64,000 nucleotides of DNA from Topomyia yanbarensis (Eukaryota; Arthropoda; Insecta; Diptera; Culicidae): contig NC_080672.1 of NCBI RefSeq assembly GCF_030247195.1, positions 91,708,113 to 91,772,112 on the forward strand, given 5' to 3'. The translations under genes were made by a program, and so were the position numbers. Below are positions 46,401-58,989 of this stretch, one piece after another. The notes below the pieces were generated by a model. The model had not been told where the DNA came from, ran no database searches, and was given only the letters and a program-made list of their open reading frames with translations. Each line of letters begins with the position of its first letter. Position 1 is the first letter of the stretch.

Positions 46401-47084
46401 TCTTCCAAGCTTTCTCGTAAAGGCCTGAGGGTGTCCCTTGATAGGCCTCCAAATAAAATAACACGAGAAAGTGTTGTTACAAAACCGAGGTAAGATGAAA
46501 TATATGATATCGTGGACTGGATTTTAACACTGAGAACACTTTTGAAGCAGGTTTCTAATAAATGGCACTAGTCACTCTTTGCAGAAGATGATGACTTTTT
46601 TGAAATATTTATTAAATGACTTGGTTAACTTCCGACGTATACCTTAACTTCCACAATTTTAACATTATTCTCTAGGAGAAAACGCAATCTAGGAGTGTTT
46701 TTGGGATAAAAATGTATTATTCTTACAATCGAAATAACCTTTTAACCTAGATACAATTAGAGTGTACCTATTGACTGAAAGAGCTACACGTTCACTACAT
46801 CCGAAACAATCGAATCGAGAAAAGAAACGTTGGATCGCCCGTTTTTCCGAATATACACGACGTTAAAAAGGAAATGAAAAACTTGATGAAATCTGAAAAA
46901 CACAGTTATTAGCACCGGTTCGTTGACACTGAAAAGGTGATATTTCTGATAGATCGTATAGCTTCAACTTTGTCAGAGGACGCCCGAAAGTTTGCAAATT
47001 TCGTGGAGAAATGAAAGTTTAGGAATCCTAAAAGTATCGACAAACCTTAGTTCAAGTGGATGGATAAGTGTTGTGACTTAATTC
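46401..47084 (+). other. decayed interior of the second LINE A copy, probable
   Basis: No domain is readable, but it lies between ORF1 and the ORF2 tail of the same element family on the same strand. Confidence 0.3.
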
Positions 47085-47150
47085 TAGTGACATCTCGGGC
47101 CATGTCCAATCACTATACGTTGGATGCGCATCTTCAACTGCAGCGTATTG
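47085..47150 (+). pseudogene. LINE A family ORF2 C-terminal tail, second copy
   Basis: Reads SRAMSNHYTLDAHLQLQRI, the counterpart of SRLMANHCTLAAHLRRIGL at 14612-14929. Very short fragment. Confidence 0.55.
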
Positions 47151-47152
47151 TG

Positions 47153-48020
47153 GGTTGTGTCTTTTCAACCGAGGCCCGGAGGGTTGAGATTCTTTCACCA
47201 TTCGATTCAATTCTAAGAGATAGGAAAATATATGTGTGTATGGATGTGTGTGTGTGTCATTTAAACCCACACAAGTTGCTCAGAGATGGCTGAATCGATT
47301 TGCATAAATTAGTATCGAATGTACGATACAACGCTCCCGTAAGCTGCTACCGAATTTTTGGTTGATCGGACTTCCGGTTCCAGAGTTACGGGTTACATAG
47401 AGCGGTCTCACAGCAAATTACCTGGTATCATACATATTGAAGTAGAGGCAAAATTACTTGAATTCACAGGACTTGATCACTAATGACAAAAGAGATTATA
47501 ACTACTAGATGAAGCAAAGCGTCTCCACGTGTTCACGGATTGAAACATGGAGTCTGGCTCTAGCATGTTGTATCCCATTACTTTGCCATGTGTGTACCCG
47601 GGGCAATGTGTGTCAAACTAATAGGCCTAGCATATGTAAGAGCGAGATAATAAACCATCAGTGTTGACAGCGGCCTGCGACCTCTAGTAGTTAATTTTTT
47701 TTCTAATGACCAATCAAAGTAGCTATTTCTCTGCGAATTCCTGTCCGATTTTTACAAACTTGATATCAAGTGAAAGATCAATACTTTCATTGATTACTGT
47801 TAAATTTCATTTCGATCTGACTTTCGGTTCCGGAGTTACATGTTGATTATTGCTGTCCCATAGGAAATTGCTGTATCTACTGGTACAATCATAATATCTC
47901 CGAGGTTCCAGCTTATGGAAATGGGCAACAAATTACTTCGATTTGCAGGTCTAAAATACTGATAGCCAATTAAAGATTTTCTTGAATACATTGTCCACTA
48001 TCGATACTTACAAAAAACTC
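47153..48020 (+). repeat. relative of the 4140-5770 element
   Basis: Shares TTCAACCGAGGCCCGGAGGG, GTGTCATTTAAACCCACAC, CAGAGATGGCTGAATCGATTT, CTTCCGGTTCCAGAGTTACGGG and CGAGGTTCCAGCTTATGGAAATG-type words in order with 4166-5720. About 100 bases near 47520-47690 appear foreign. Confidence 0.55.
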
Positions 48021-48057
48021 CGTCCACCATCACCTCATATCATCGTCAGAGAACTAC

Positions 48058-48370
48058 ATGGCTTCGTCAGTAAACGATCTGCAACCACTAACGACATGGC
48101 TTATGTATCCACCATCGTCGACAAACTTAACTAAAGACAACAAGTTTACTGCATTTATGTCGACTTGTTAAAGGCTTTTTAGACGTATTGGGTTTCTTAC
48201 CTGGTTAACAGAGTGGATTGCCTCGTATCTCACCGGATTAAGGGAACAAATGTCTGGGCGAATCTCTTTCTACACCATTTGATATCTGTTCTAGTGTGCC
48301 ACAGGGCAGTCATCTAGGACCATTGCACTTCATTTTGTTTATAAACGATCTTGGTACGGTTTGAAATCTT
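48058..48370 (+). pseudogene. LINE reverse transcriptase fragment (+ strand)
   Basis: Broken frames encode HGFVSKRSATTNDM, CIYVDLLKAF and SSVPQGSHLGPL/FINDLG-like words, i.e. RT motifs 2a, A and B of a Jockey/CR1-like LINE. Stops interrupt it. Confidence 0.6.
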
Positions 48371-48399
48371 TAAAATTCATGTTTGCTGAAAAAAGGATG

Positions 48400-49260
48400 C
48401 GTTCGAAGACTACGACGACGAATTTCAATGTTCAAATATTGTGGAACCTCGGAGCATTGCTTTTGAAACATTCCGGCGTCCAGACAAGAGATCGAGGTAA
48501 ATAAGCGTACGGCGATCTATGTAGTTCGGAATTTTCAGTAGGTCCCTCCATGGGAGTCGACGAAATGCAGCGAATCGAACAAATTTGCGCCGAATAGCTA
48601 CAATGCGTTGACTATCATTGTGGGAATAAGATGCCCGTAGTCTGGGCGGTATTCGAATGTTGAACGGACCAAAGCGCAATATAGTGCTTTTAAACAATTT
48701 TAACAAAATTAATTTAATTTAAACAAAACAATAAAAAAAAATTAAACCAAATTTAAAAATTGGTAAAGTTCTTAGTGGCTCTAAAAATGTATCCTAGAGA
48801 CTTAGAGGAAGTTTATTTTGGTATCCAATTCCAGTTTGAGAACGAACTGTGAGATATTGTAGTCGAAAGTAACTTATGAGTAAAAAATTTAACCCAACAC
48901 TGAGACATTTATCAGCATCCTGTTGGTATAGCACCATTGGGTGAATACATCCAACGGGGACTGCAAGAAATCTGCATATTTGACATTCCTTATAAGGTGA
49001 TATAGTTAGAAGTCGTTAGCAAACGAGAGTTTCATTACTTCAGCAAATGATTCAAGTCGTTTAAATAGAGCAAAAATATGAACGGTCCGAGAGGACTACC
49101 CTGAGGCACACCCGAACTGGCAGCAAATGGTGATGTCGGACAGTCTCCAATTTTCACTGTCAATGGTCGATTAATGTAGGATATACAAATTAAATAAATT
49201 AATTTGACAGGCAAATCGTTTGTCCTACATTGCCTCCTTTATGCATGTTAGGGACCGGTG
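48400..49260 (-). pseudogene. LINE reverse transcriptase and C-terminal fragment (minus strand)
   Basis: The minus strand reads a GVPQGSPLGP-like motif near 49085-49125 (frame-shifted) and later IVAIRRKFVRFAAFRRLPWR and DLLSGRRNVSKAML. The latter is the RT thumb/tail of Jockey-like LINEs. It lies tail to tail with the + strand fragment at 48058-48370. Confidence 0.6.
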
Positions 49261-49833
49261 TAATTGATGCACGGAAATTAGCATTAGTTTTACATTGAAT
49301 ATGTACTATAGATTCGAGCCTTGCACCAACTATTTTGAAGTTACAGGAATTTGAAGGAGTTGTGCTGCAAATAATTCTATATCTTTCTTACCATCACCAA
49401 TCGCACAAATGGCTCGAATCCTAATTGACATTAGCTCCTTTCGGGGAAAGATTCGAGCAAATGTCAACAGCGGCTGATTTAATAAATTGCAACGAGCTCC
49501 CTAAGCATATTTCGTGTAATTTAGATTAAGATTATTCGGAAAACTAAGGGGAAATGTAGTGTCAGCATCGCACAGGCAAACTTATTGGCCAGCGCATGAA
49601 TACTCAGAACATCAACTGGATCGTTTCATTAATTTCATCATCGCAGCGAACCCGCTGTGTTCCATTCTATTTGGTACCCCCAGCTGAGCAAATATATTGC
49701 TACATTTTGTTGACGAGGAAAGGATTAATTCACCAAAGATAGCAACCCACAAGGCCTAACCATCGCACGCAAAAGCATCTTTGTTAGTCGCTCTATTTAT
49801 ATTTTCCTTTTTTTTGTGTGTGTATATTTTCAG
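49261..49833. other. end of krz intron 3
   Basis: Unassigned sequence ending with a strong T-rich tract and TTTTCAG acceptor at 49831-49833. Confidence 0.45.
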
Positions 49834-50193
49834 ATCTTTCCACCGCTGGAAACAGACCGACCACTGACCCGCCTCCAGGAGCGACTGATCCGCAAGCTCG
49901 GACCGAATGCCTATCCGTTCTACTTCGAAGTGCCACCCCACTGTCCAGCCTCGGTTTCGCTGCAGCCGGCTCCCGGCGACACCGGAAAACCGTGCGGTGT
50001 GGACTACGAGTTGAAGGCATTCGTGGGCGAAACGCCCGAGGACAAGCCTCACAAGCGGAATTCGGTGCGATTAGCAATTAGGAAAATTATGTACGCACCC
50101 TCCAAGCTGGGCGAACAACCATCGATCGAGGTCAGCAAGGAGTACATACTGAAACCAAATAAAATTCACCTAGAAGCGAGTTTGGATAAAGAG
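49834..50193 (+). CDS. krz: beta-arrestin (kurtz-type), coding exon 4
   Basis: Encodes residues 110-229 in phase 0. It contains TRLQERLIRKLGPNAYPFYF (121-140), PAPGDTGKPCGVDYELKAF (154-172) and HKRNSVRLAIRKI (182-194). These are the best-conserved parts of the arrestin N-domain; the arginine in NSVRL aligns with the phosphate-sensing arginine of vertebrate beta-arrestins, as I recall that alignment. The exon ends at donor GTAAGC. It is more GC-rich than the surrounding introns, as expected for a conserved exon. Confidence 0.97.
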
Positions 50194-50257
50194 GTAAGCC
50201 TCGTGCTAACACAATTTTCACTATCAAAAAATCTAATGATCCGTTTTCTTTCCGCAG

Positions 50258-50415
50258 CTTTACCATCACGGCGAGAGTCTTTCGGTGAATGTACATATAG
50301 CGAACAACTCGAGTAAAACGGTTAAGAAAATCAAAGTGTCCGTGCGGCAATTTGCCGACATTTGTCTCTTCTCAACGGCGCAGTACAAGTGCACTGTTGC
50401 GGAGGTCGAGTCAGA
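50258..50415 (+). CDS. krz: beta-arrestin (kurtz-type), coding exon 5
   Basis: Encodes residues 230-281 and two bases of codon 282. It reads [20 protein letters not shown] then [20 protein letters not shown] and [12 protein letters not shown], the start of the arrestin C-domain. Intron 4 is 64 bases with a TTTCCGCAG acceptor; the donor is GTAAGT. Confidence 0.96.
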
Positions 50416-52717
50416 GTAAGTACTGCCTTTCCCGATAAGTGTTTCTAACGCCGTTCGAGCTGCTATGTGTGTGTGTATCTGTGTGGAAGAGAGACAAAGT
50501 TCAAAGCAAAGTTTCTTCCAGCCAAGTGAAAAGAGGGTACTCACAACGTCGAGGCAGCTAGCGCAGCATACACTACCAATATGACCGTTTCCTGTGGCGT
50601 TTGTTTTGTCCTTGCGGGTTTTAATTGGGTGCATGTTGCATCCAACCTAACACGGCAAAGGATTAAGGCCTCACTGGAATCGCTGGAAAGTAGAACAAAT
50701 TCTGAAATACAAAAAAATGCTATGATTTGGAATGCAGCCTCTCGGGGGAGTGTTCATGTTCATGAAACTATTCCACTGCGTAGAACGCAGTACCGTGTTG
50801 ACGCCATCACCGTCGCAGTTTACCCGGTAGCGGCATCATCGTTCAGTTAACGACCAGCATACACTGAACCGACACAACAACGCCATCGGCGTCTTTTAAC
50901 TGCTGACAAACCAGGCATAACGGTCCAAAGGCCAACCAACGACATTTCAACACGTACCGCATAATACCGTATCAATTTGTGGCCCCCGTGGGCACAGCAT
51001 TAGAAGCTCCAGAACGTGTCTCCGGTGTAAATTTTTCCTGTTCCCCTCTGATCTCTCTCTCTCTCTTTCTCTCTGGCTTGGCGGGGTACCCCACATAGAT
51101 ACCGTTTCTGCTCTGTCTGATAGTCGCGTGATTTACTAACAGAGAACTTCTGGAATTTGCCTCCATCCACGTGGTTCCATTTTTATTTATTTTTCTTTCC
51201 TTCGTAGCGACTCGTATCGTGAAGGTAGTAGAATGGACTGGGGGAAATTGATATACAATTGTCCTGATTGGGTACCCTCCTGGGTTTCAAGAAATGAACT
51301 TTGGAGCCCGTTGGAAGTGGAAAGCAGGCAAAGAGGTTGAAACGACACAACTGGTGATCGACACACCCCTTTTGTGTGCAATTTATTACTGTTACTTTTA
51401 TTTGCTTTGTGGTTGGTTTTAATTTTGATCGTTAAGGGTGAAAAAGGTGTAGGTGGTTTCGTACACCTATAGGATTGATCCAATTACTTGCGTCTCCATA
51501 ATAATTTTTACTACGGTGTAGACGGAAGGTAGTTGTGGGGTCACGTGTGCTCGCTACGTGTGCGATTGGTTGGAATCTTTTCAAATACTGAGTACAGGAA
51601 AAATCGACTGAAGCCAGTTTTATTGTGTTTCGGTGTTCATTATTTATTGTGTAACGTAATGAGCTTACCGCAGCTTACCAGTCTGACAACGAGAGCAATA
51701 AACATATGAATCACGATCGGTACACGCAATTCTGCCGTTCTACGCATTCTTGTCTCATGTAGATAGGAAGTCATATAGAACATGGGACATTTGGGCAAAT
51801 AACGGCAAATACATATAGATACTGGGCTACTTTTGTGAAAGTTAATTCAGTTTTCTGCTGAAGTTTTGGCTTACAGTAGTATCAGGAGGTTTTCAGCTGT
51901 GATATGCCAGTTGAATTTTGCATGTAGATCAAGCGCTGTAGTTTAACGATAATGTAACTCTCGCTACCTCTACTCTTGTGCATGATGTGCATTCGAGTAG
52001 ATTATTCCAAATGTTTCGTGCATCCTTATTTCGACGGCACAAATAGGTTAACTAAGTGCTGCCTATGTAGAACACGTCTATCACGAAGTATTAAAAATGT
52101 CTATCATGTAGTTAATACAAAACAACTACCTTCGAAACGGGCCAATATTTTGTGTCTATGTATCATGCGCTATAGGTACTTCTGCTAATACCGAAGCAGA
52201 CATTTGGCCACCCTCGTAACAACTCTACTGGAGTTTCGTATACCGAGAGTTCACGCACCTGGCATCAGGAATATAAATGTTTGTTCTCAAGCGAAGCTGG
52301 GGAGCTTAATTTGGAAATATTTGCATTTTAATTGAGGTTGCTAATGGAGCCAACTAGATAGGTTAATGGCAAGCCTTTGAAACATCGCGTTTGCATAAAA
52401 AATAAATGAAGGGTTGTTACCAGCCACTTCAGGCGGTATTCAAACGGTACATTTCCATTTATCGTCAGCGAACGTCAAACTTTTAGAGCACTATTCTACA
52501 GAACTAGATGAGTTTTAAATGCTAGCGGTTATATTCTTTTTGATTAAGGCGATTTAAACAATATACTAAACACATTCGTAACAGTACAGAGAAAGTGTAC
52601 GCTGGATGGAGCATTTTTATCTTTCATGAATAATTGTTTTTGTTTTTTTTTTCATCTCAAATTTCTCCCACCGTTCTGAGCAAAGCGAAAGCAAAAATAA
52701 ATTTCCATTTCATCTAG
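50416..52717. other. krz intron 5 with (TC)n microsatellite
   Basis: A TCTC repeat runs at about 51047-51074, and short TG runs near 50466. No coding exon is supported; an open frame at 50581-50850 has no motif. It ends with CATCTAG at 52711-52717. Confidence 0.45.
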
Positions 52718-52852
52718 AGAGTTTTCCGTTGGTCCCGGCTTTACCCTGTCGAAAGTGTTCATCGTGAAGCCTCTGCACAACAAACACAAGCGAGGACTCG
52801 CCCTCGACGGCCAGCTGAAGCACGAAGACACAAATCTGGCGTCCAGTACGAT
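52718..52852 (+). CDS. krz: beta-arrestin (kurtz-type), coding exon 6 (last one seen)
   Basis: Completes codon 282 and encodes residues 283-326 plus two bases. It reads EFSVGPGFTLSKVFIVKPLH then NKHKRGLALDGQLKHEDTNL and ASST, the lariat-loop region of the C-domain (DGQLKHEDTNLASS), an arrestin signature. The acceptor is TAG, the donor GTAAGA. The remaining ~120-150 residues, including the clathrin/AP2-binding tail, were not found in the window. Confidence 0.95.
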
Positions 52853-55079
52853 GTAAGATACCCGCTTCAAATCCAATCAATGCCATCATTTCCCCCATCT
52901 ATCCCAGACTCCTTTCTCGATGAGACATACTACGCCGCAATTCAATTCATCCCGCTCGTTCGGTAGCTTGATTCTTTTGTTGATGGGATGAAAGTGTAAT
53001 GACTCTGCACAAAAACATAAATTAATACTCGTCATATCCAGATGCACACATACACCCACTCCAACCTCGCCGTCCGATAGGAGAATCTGAAGCAGACTAA
53101 CCGTAGTAACATGGGGCATGATGTAGACGGCGGCCGCTTTCGATCATCTCGCTGCTAAATCCGGTGTAAAGGTGGCTATGGCTTTCGATGCTCTACCTGT
53201 ACACTTTTGCACATGTTAGTTTGCACTTGTCACATTCTTGCTTCACCGCACGTGCACAAATCTGTAGAGAGATGAAGAAACGCACCGCTCACCTTGCTAA
53301 CCTGAAAAAAAGGTTTCCTACGCTGCGCTGTGAAGAAACTTAAAATGTGTCCCGCCCATGACCAGGAAAAAGATAGAATAAGTGATTTGAAAAACGTCTA
53401 TGTCGTAATTCAGATTTCCACCGAAACGGTGAAAAGTTTGACTAACCACCAGCCGTCTCCATCATATTTGCTGTTTATGTGGAAACGCTGGTGTGGCTGT
53501 GAACGAAAATAAAATTACAACAAAGTATTTATTTATTTTTGCTCTACTTTAATTTCAGTTCATTTTTAGGTAAAATCCAATTCTCAGGTGCCATCAAAAC
53601 TTTGTATTTATGTACCAGTTAAACCCATTTTATCTCACAACCTTACAAATTCGAGCGAAGTCAATAATAAAAACTAAATCAGAGCAACACCTCGCGGAAT
53701 AAAAAGTGAAAATGCAGTAGGAAAAAGTCACTGCCACAGTCGACATGCGATGTCTATCAGGTTGAAGCTGGCTGGTTCAAAACATTGTCGGTACGTGCTC
53801 CGTTTGCTTGTAACACTTTTTCGTGGTGGTATGCCCATTTAGCTCCATCCAGGTGGTGAAACCATCTGTTGGCTGGTTGGGGTATGCTACCAGTGCGCTA
53901 ATAGTAATTTGGCCAGCAATCATTGAATATTTAGACCCCCGTCGGCTTATAAAAATTGCACAATGACGCTTGAATCTGAAAACGTGGTCGTCGTCGTCTG
54001 CCTACTGCGGCTCGGCACAGCACGTACAGGTTTTCCATTTGGCATTCACTTTTCGGTTGACCAGCCTCCATGGTAATGCAATTATGGACTTTGCTGATTG
54101 CACTTTAGAATTTGTGTATATTTCGAGCGTGGGCAAGTAGAGTTGTTGTTCGATTCCGTATTTGACATATGATCCGATTATGAGCACAACCGAGTAAACA
54201 TTCGGTCGTGTCGTGTTGGCACGAAAGCGAGTGAACATGAATATGAATGTTAATATCTTGACATTGGTAGATGACTTGCATTAAAGAAATAAGGAATTTT
54301 AAATTGCGCATTTAAAACTTCAAACTATGTCAACAGAGGTAGTTCAACGTTCAATAGAATGTTAGACGAAATCGTTTGCCTGGGATGGTAAGCGGTTGTT
54401 CGTACACGTTGTGGTACTGAAAGCCTTGATAAATCGAGAAAGATTTCGGATTCAAATTGTCTACCTTTATCTGTGGAAATCGTTTGAAGCACGTCGAATA
54501 GTAAAATTCAAATCTCACAGAAAGCTCCCAAAACCGTTTCCGCTGTCATGTCCTGTAATAAAACAGCCTCAGGCTATCGGTCAATTGAGAGCTGTCGGTA
54601 GCCATTTGACGGAGCCAATGGTCCAGATGTATGTGACAGAATGAGCCGTCCAGTGCAACGATTTTTTTTATTTGAGTTTTGGTATACTGTGATATTTGCG
54701 AACGCGGGCACTGCAAATAGTTTTGTACGAACGATTTAATGTGGTTGCACGAAACGTTTTCTGCAAATGAGCGTCTTTTAAGTGAACGCTTCTAATTCTC
54801 TGGGCGCTGTTTGTTTTTGAGGCATGCTAACATATGATGTAGACTCTCCCCATAATAGAGACATTTTTCAGCATTCAGTCATCCTCATGATTTTCTGCGG
54901 ACTTGTCACACCATGCCTTATTTGTTTATTTGTTGTATCAACACCAACAGATCCCTTGGCCCTAATGGTGGTTCTTAGCTTAGTTACATTTCAGGATAGA
55001 AAAAAAAAACTTATTTTAATCGTATTTCTAGTCCAGTGGAGGTCGGAGCCTGTGGCAACTATATTGAAAACTCGCTGAA
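52853..55079. other. krz intron 6, first part, nothing recognised
   Basis: Searched by eye for the next arrestin exon (expected to continue with an Ile codon and NPAQRENLGI-like residues) without success. No repeats that I could match elsewhere. Confidence 0.4.
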
Positions 55080-55690
55080 GTCTAAGTCAACAGCAATGTG
55101 GCGACCGTAGTTGGTTCTCCTAAAAGGTAGTCACAGAAGAATGTTCGAATGCGGGCTTGAAAATTCAGGCGTTTCAGGATTGTAGAGCAATCCACTCTGG
55201 CAGAGAGTAAGTCCGAGATGAATAGGGCTCGAGAGCAGTCCTTCCTTACGCTGAGTGTATCGACGTGTATTAACTAGCAACGGTTTTCGTAGAACGGCAG
55301 GTGGAATATTTTTCGCCATGGGCGATGTCGAAGGGCAAAGCGTATGAACCGGCATTGGACAGCCTCGCTTCAGTCAATCCCGTTCTGGTAGCGCGGATTC
55401 CAAACAGCAGAACAAAATTCTAACGTTGAGCGGACCAGCGCAATAACGCGATTTAAGACAGTATACGTCTCTGAAGTTTATTAACCATTCGGAATATTAT
55501 TCCTAGCTGTCTTGATGCCTTGTCCACAATATATAAAGTATGTGAATTGAATGTTAGTACCGAATCCAAGATAACTCCAAGATCCAGGAGGTGACAGTCG
55601 AACAGACGGTAGTTGAACTGGAACGGAAGACGTTTTCGCACAAACGTGACAATTGAGAATTTGCTCGAGTTTAGAACAATTTTGTTTAGA
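55080..55690 (-). pseudogene. LINE reverse transcriptase C-terminal fragment (minus strand)
   Basis: The minus strand encodes DLGVILDSVLTFNSHTLYIV and ASRQLGIIFRM, then in another frame RFALRHRPWRK and ARVDCSTILKRLNFQ. This order is typical for the RT thumb and tail of Jockey-like LINEs. Frameshifts are present. Confidence 0.65.
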
Positions 55691-56060
55691 TCACGTACGT
55701 ACCACGTACTTAAGCTGCTCAGTTCTCATTAGATTCACCCACAATAAACTCGAATCGGCAACCACACCGCCGCTCTCAACTGTGTGAGCGGGTACGTATA
55801 CGCGGTAGTCTTTAATAAAAGGCTTGTCGTCGGTAACGTCATTGCTTTGCGTTAGACAGGAGTGTCCGTAAGCTACGGGACTTTAGCTGATTACGCATTA
55901 CGCAAACTGTAGAAAGTCCTACTCACAGTCGAATACCAGCTTTATGAAAATCAGACTAATCAGTCTTGTTGGAAAGTCATGATCAAGTATTATCTGCCAC
56001 AGTTTTTTTTTTTCATTTCACGAAATCGTACGCTGCCTTGAAATTCACCAGCAGGTAAGT
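55691..56060 (-). pseudogene. second LINE reverse transcriptase fragment (minus strand)
   Basis: The minus strand reads TYLLVNFKAAYDFVK near the start and HTVESGGVVADSSL further on. VNFKAAYD is RT motif A (usually FIDFKAAYD); the first catalytic Asp is retained as the D after FKAAY or lost, depending on alignment. It may continue the fragment at 58180-58450. Confidence 0.5.
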
Positions 56061-56389
56061 TCGATTGGATCCACCAGCAGATGATGAGTTCGATTGGACA
56101 AACTACTGCGTCACTAATCAGACATGTAATTGCAGTTTTCTGCTAATCCTAATGATACAAATTAATTTTCAACGTATTGTTCCACAATGTTGTTCTTAGT
56201 TTGAAAAATTCTGAAAACTTATGCAATATTACGAATTCACATTCACGAACCATAATATTAAAAGTGTAAAATGAATAAATGGAAGCACGATATTGATTGG
56301 CGACCCGATGAATTTCCTTAAATTTTTCTGACAAGACACATCGACATTTTAGTGATTCCGCTTCTACACACATTTTGTGTATATATTGC

Positions 56390-56870
56390 TAGTAGCGTTT
56401 TTCCATCTTTTTGGAAATACGCGGATATGTTTTCAATTCCTAAAAAAAGCGAAGTAAGCAAGACATCAACGATTATCATCGAATTGCATCACTGAACGCC
56501 GGTTCTAAGTTGTGTGAGCTAGCTTCACATCTCGGCATCTGACAGCGTTTAATCTACTGTTTCTATCTTCGACAAAAAGAGTAGATTTTTATTCAGTGGT
56601 AGTGTTTTGCTATGGTTCCAAACTTTTCTCACAAACTAAAACAGTAGTTGTCACATGAGATCATCGGACACCCACATTCACTTCCACGCCAGGAATACAT
56701 TAAGAAAGCCACTTGAGACAATTGATATTTTTGCTGTACTTCAACGGTGCATATATTGCTCTAAAACACTCCATGACTGTCCTGTGTGGACGATCTCAAA
56801 AGATTTCGTTTGATCTGTTGAATTGAAGATTGTCCTCCAACATCAGCTTCAAACTTTATTTCACAGATGA
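56390..56870 (+). pseudogene. LINE reverse transcriptase fragment (+ strand)
   Basis: The + frame reads FPSFWKYADMFSIPKK, matching the FPxxWKxAxxxPxxKK start of LINE RT domains; later frames are broken. Short and inactive. Confidence 0.5.
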
Positions 56871-57003
56871 AAGACCATCTACTGGAAGTAGAAATTGAAA
56901 CAATCAGTCATATGAAGGATCAGCGAGTGATTTTGCATTCATACCTTTCGTTTAGCATGTTTTCTATGCAGTGGTTAAAACATCCCGAGTGATAGGAGTT
57001 ACT

Positions 57004-57854
57004 TTAAGGGGTTATATACAAAGTTGGAACTCAAAAAATCGAAAAAAATTTATTGAATGTTCTAAAACTACATACTTTGGAAAATATCTGCGCGAAATTT
57101 CATCCGGATCGGAGCACTAGATTTTAAATTACAGCCATTTGCAGCGCGCAGGTTCTTCCACGAATGAAGTTAACACAAAACTTTAAACGCAATTATCCCG
57201 GGATAAAGTATGTATTTTGAAAAGTACCGTTGCGGTGAACGTGATATCTCAAGAACAATTCATCCGATTTGCCTAAATTTTGTTTTAAATTGTTGTGTAC
57301 TTGAACAGTTTCTTTTTCATCAAAAAAAAATTCGATTCTTTGCAATGAATTTTTGTTTAAAATTTTGAGCACTACCGAAACTTAATTTTTTGGTCAGCAT
57401 GTTTTATACGCAAGAAATTTTTTTTTTTTTGGGAAATCGATCCGTTCAAGTACACCACAATACATTTTCCTTCAATAATCTTTTTAGTTTTTGGATTTCA
57501 ATTGTGTGGTTCGGCTTGGAGAGCGTTCACCGCAACCCTCTACAAAAAAACACTTTTCGGGGGATCGGCGATATCAGCTTTTTGACCCGATTTTATCAGC
57601 TTCTTATGAAAATTGATAGTTGGTAGTTTGATGGGCTCTAGCAGACGAACCAAGTTGAATTCGAGTAAATCATTTTTTCGGGGGATCGGCGATAACTCCG
57701 TCAACCTTGAATATTTTTTTAATTCGACTTGTTTTTTTTTCTATCTTCGATAGTGCTACCAACGATCTGTCTTTCGCTTTTTCAAATAAAACGCTTTAAA
57801 AAAATGACGAACTTATTTCAATTTTTCGCCACAACTTTGTATATAACCCCTTAA
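57004..57854. mobile_element. 0.85-kb MITE with TTAA target site
   Basis: The 19-base ends GGGGTTATATACAAAGTTG and their inverse are perfect and each is preceded or followed by TTAA (57004-57007, 57851-57854). TTAA duplication fits piggyBac- or Kolobok-type DNA transposons. Inside, TCGGGGGATCGGCGATA occurs twice. It is non-coding. Confidence 0.85.
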
Positions 57855-58179
57855 GCGCTCCGTAGATTGTCGCGGAGAGATCCATGTCCTCTATTTATTA
57901 TTTTTTACCTGATTTTACATCCCTTCAGGATTAACTCTGAACAACAATTATTTGATATGTCTGCGGCCGCTTGTCTCTAAATTTTCAGGCTACCCAGTAC
58001 TCCCCAGGTCCTGCTGAATTTGATCCGGTTGCCGTGAATGCTGTTCTCCTCCTTGTCTTGTACCTGCCTGATTTAATGTGAAAGTCAACATGAGGACTTG
58101 TTCTGCATTATTAAAACATGACCCACCCATCGTGTCCATCGTCAAGTTCCCGAGGATGCCATTTTCGTACAAGATTTTT
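57855..58179. other. unassigned, between MITE and LINE fragment
   Basis: Contains GCGGCCGC at 57963-57970 but no gene or repeat that I recognise. Confidence 0.3.
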
Positions 58180-58450
58180 CATAGCTCGATAATCATCGAT
58201 GAACAAGTGTTGTGTCAGGACTTGTTATTTACGACATTTTTGTAGGATTTTCCGTATAGTAAAAAGTTGGTAATCTACCGTTGATGAAGACCGTTTGATA
58301 ACTACCACAAATCCGTTTACCAGTGATGATAGACGTCAGGATAGGATCTGTGATAGTACTTTGTAGGCGACGTTTGAAACGGTAATCGCCTTGTAGTTTT
58401 GTGTGAATCAGGAATCAGCAGCGACTGGCTCAAATGGCATGTTCCCCATG
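58180..58450 (-). pseudogene. LINE reverse transcriptase N-terminal fragment (minus strand)
   Basis: Broken minus-strand frames give VAYKVLSQILS-, NGRSTTDQLFTIRKILQKC- and STHHLFIDD-like words. This is RT motifs 1-2a and A of an RTE/Craft-like LINE. It may be the upstream part of 55691-56060, split by later insertions including the TTAA MITE. Confidence 0.5.
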
Positions 58451-58989
58451 TTGATCGAAGATTTGTGCCTTGCCCTGATTTGTCTTTTTATCATTTTCCT
58501 GATGGGAAGAATTGGGGAAGTATAAGGTTAGGGATAAGGTAGATAACGATACAGAGACCATAGACAATATCAAAGTATTCTTCACTTCCAAGGGAATAAA
58601 AGACACATCTCGATGAGCGGATATATCAACACCCACGAGAGTATATTGAGATAACAGAACGACAACACTCTCGAAAAGACATTGTCATTTAAATTCGTCT
58701 TAAGCCAATTCAAGTTTCTAAACTTTTGACGTAAGGTTTATAACCCTTTTTCGCCAGAAATTCCAGAGAACGGTCGTCGATACTGCAAAAATATTGCTTT
58801 ATTTTCTCTGTAATCGACTTGGTTCTCAAAACTTCCCAGCAAAATTTTCACTTCAAAATTGTATTATCACACAGTAGAACCGCAAGAGGTTGCTACATCT
58901 AGACTTTAAATGATCAAAGACTATAACTATCATTCATTCGAGTTCGTTGGGTACGAGCCAGTTGGTTAACTCATGCGTAATACCGTCAT

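Noticed and set aside
50581..50850. 89-codon frame in krz intron 5 as an alternative arrestin exon
   Set aside because: No similarity to arrestin and no suitable splice sites seen.
57963..57970. NotI site GCGGCCGC as a sign of vector sequence
   Set aside because: Surrounding sequence is ordinary AT-rich genome; no vector backbone seen.
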